This document shows, one piece after another, positions 6,225 to 6,825 of a stretch of 6,825 bases of DNA (its first letter is position 1; every line of letters begins with the position of its first letter). Below the pieces are notes generated by a model, which was given only the letters and a program-made list of their open reading frames with translations, did no database searches and was not told the DNA's origin. Where the stretch lies: assembly GCA_023260815.1 (NCBI GenBank), contig JALQUE010000189.1, forward strand, positions 1-6,825. The letters are read 5' to 3'. The position numbers were made by a program, and so were the translations under genes. Source of the stretch: Roseovarius sp. (GTDB lineage: Bacteria; Pseudomonadota; Alphaproteobacteria; Rhodobacterales; Rhodobacteraceae).

Positions 6225-6770
6225 TCAGCGCAGCGCCAGCACCAGATCGACCAGCGACCCCATGGCCGAGACATTGCGACCGGGGTGATCCTCGGTCAGG
6301 TCCGCGATGCCGATGCCGGTGGCATAGATGATGCGCGCCATCTCGGGATTGGCGATCCCGATCTCGGCGAGAAGCCGCCCGATCAGGTCAAGCCGGTGCG
6401 CATCGACCCGGCCGAGGGTGGCACGCGCGGCGGCATGATCGCGCGCCCAAGCCCGGATCGCGGGCTCGCCGGTCATGGCATTGCCGCATTCGGCGACCAT
6501 CTGCGCGGTGGCGCGCAGTTTGCCGACGGCGGAGGCGTTGGTGTCGAGGGCCGAATCGACCGCGGCGGTCGCGCGTTGCTCCCAGAGGTCCAGAAGGGCG
6601 GCGTGATAGGCGGGAATGTCGTCGAAATGCCAGTAGAACGACCCTTTGGTGGTCTTGAGCCGACGCGCCAGAGGCTCGGCCTTGAGGGCCGAGGGGCCGG
6701 TTTCGGCCAGCGCCTGCAGGCCGGTTTCAAGCCAGTCTGTGCGCGCGAGTCTGCGGGTCTTTTGTGTCAT
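6225..6770 (-). CDS. TetR/AcrR family transcriptional regulator
   Basis: The product is a 181-residue DNA-binding regulator. The N-terminal TetR domain spans about residues 8-55: a first helix (DWLETGLQALAETG), then the helix-turn-helix SALKAEPLARRLKTTKGSFYWHFDD, in which TKGSFYWHF is the classic recognition helix and following Tyr/His/Phe signature. The remaining helical part (about 56-181) would bind an effector and dimerise; the ligand cannot be predicted. The ATG at 6770 is preferred over a GTG at 6815, whose extra 15 residues (IGLAGNRGATYPSC) are unlike the family. No Shine-Dalgarno sequence precedes 6770 (ccttcctgc); a leaderless mRNA is predicted. The gene converges on recO with three bases between stop codons. 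Its target may lie beyond the right edge, since TetR regulators often repress a divergent neighbour. Confidence 0.92.
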   Translation of the reverse strand: MTQKTRRLARTDWLETGLQALAETGPSALKAEPLARRLKTTKGSFYWHFDDIPAYHAALLDLWEQRATAAVDSALDTNASAVGKLRATAQMVAECGNAMTGEPAIRAWARDHAAARATLGRVDAHRLDLIGRLLAEIGIANPEMARIIYATGIGIADLTEDHPGRNVSAMGSLVDLVLALR

Positions 6771-6776
6771 GCAGGA

Positions 6777-6805
6777 AGGATAGGTCGCGCCCCGGTTTCC
6801 GGCAA
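6777..6805 (-). promoter_or_regulatory. Predicted promoter of the TetR gene, giving a leaderless mRNA
   Basis: On the minus strand TTGCCG (6805-6800) and TATCCT (6782-6777) are separated by exactly 17 bases; each matches its consensus at four of six positions. Six bases separate the -10 from the A of the ATG at 6770, so the predicted transcription start is the start codon itself. The small palindrome CCGG-AAA-CCGG (6802-6792) overlaps the end of the -35 hexamer and most of the spacer, and might be an autoregulatory site, though it is short for a TetR operator. Confidence 0.45.
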
Positions 6806-6825
6806 GGCCGATCACCCGTTACAAA

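Noticed and set aside
6771..6815. Extended TetR start at GTG 6815
   Set aside because: The added residues do not resemble TetR N-termini, and the predicted promoter -10 lies inside them.
1..6825. tRNA, rRNA, CRISPR, insertion sequence, toxin-antitoxin or defence system
   Set aside because: No cloverleaf or rRNA-like stretch, no spaced repeats, no transposase or nuclease gene; the window is otherwise filled by recognisable core genes.

Overview
The window looks like part of an alphaproteobacterial chromosome, most likely Rhodobacteraceae (Roseobacter/Paracoccus/Rhodobacter relatives). The reasons are high GC with strong G/C preference at third codon positions, the conserved order lepB-rnc-era-(DUF1491)-usp-recO, and the detailed sequence character of these proteins. 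Family assignments are by recognition of motifs; no search was run.

Left edge (1 to about 390): a short piece with different character. Ten codons of an upstream gene end at 33-35. A new frame then starts at 37 with a good ribosome binding site and encodes a fibronectin type III-like domain followed by the beginning of what looks like an RCC1-type repeat, a pattern typical of viral or phage structural proteins. It stops making sense at about 382-392, where the sequence switches, in another reading frame, into the membrane core of a CPA1-type Na+/H+ antiporter. Neither gene is whole. This is best explained as a chimeric join (assembly or amplification artefact) or, less likely, a real recombination event.

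Antiporter remnant (about 386-1813): the last two membrane helices, a long cytosolic helical region and a C-terminal cyclic-nucleotide-binding domain.

Housekeeping run (1902-6221, all +): lepB (signal peptidase I), rnc (RNase III), era (ribosome-assembly GTPase), a DUF1491 protein overlapping the era stop by four bases, a universal stress protein and recO (recombination mediator). lepB has its own consensus -35 promoter. The usp gene is preceded by a near-perfect FNR-type box (TTGAT-N4-GTCAA) placed about 41.5 bases before a predicted transcription start, which suggests oxygen-responsive activation. recO has a 99-bp upstream gap and its start is best placed at 5487.

Right edge (6225-6770, -): a TetR/AcrR-type regulator that converges on recO with only three bases between stop codons. 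Its promoter elements put the predicted transcription start exactly on the A of its ATG, so it is probably a leaderless mRNA.

No RNA genes, CRISPR arrays, insertion sequences or defence-type systems were seen. Apart from the junction at the left edge, this is an ordinary core-genome region; the most informative signals are the junction, the FNR box and the leaderless start. No gene-free stretch is longer than 112 bases.
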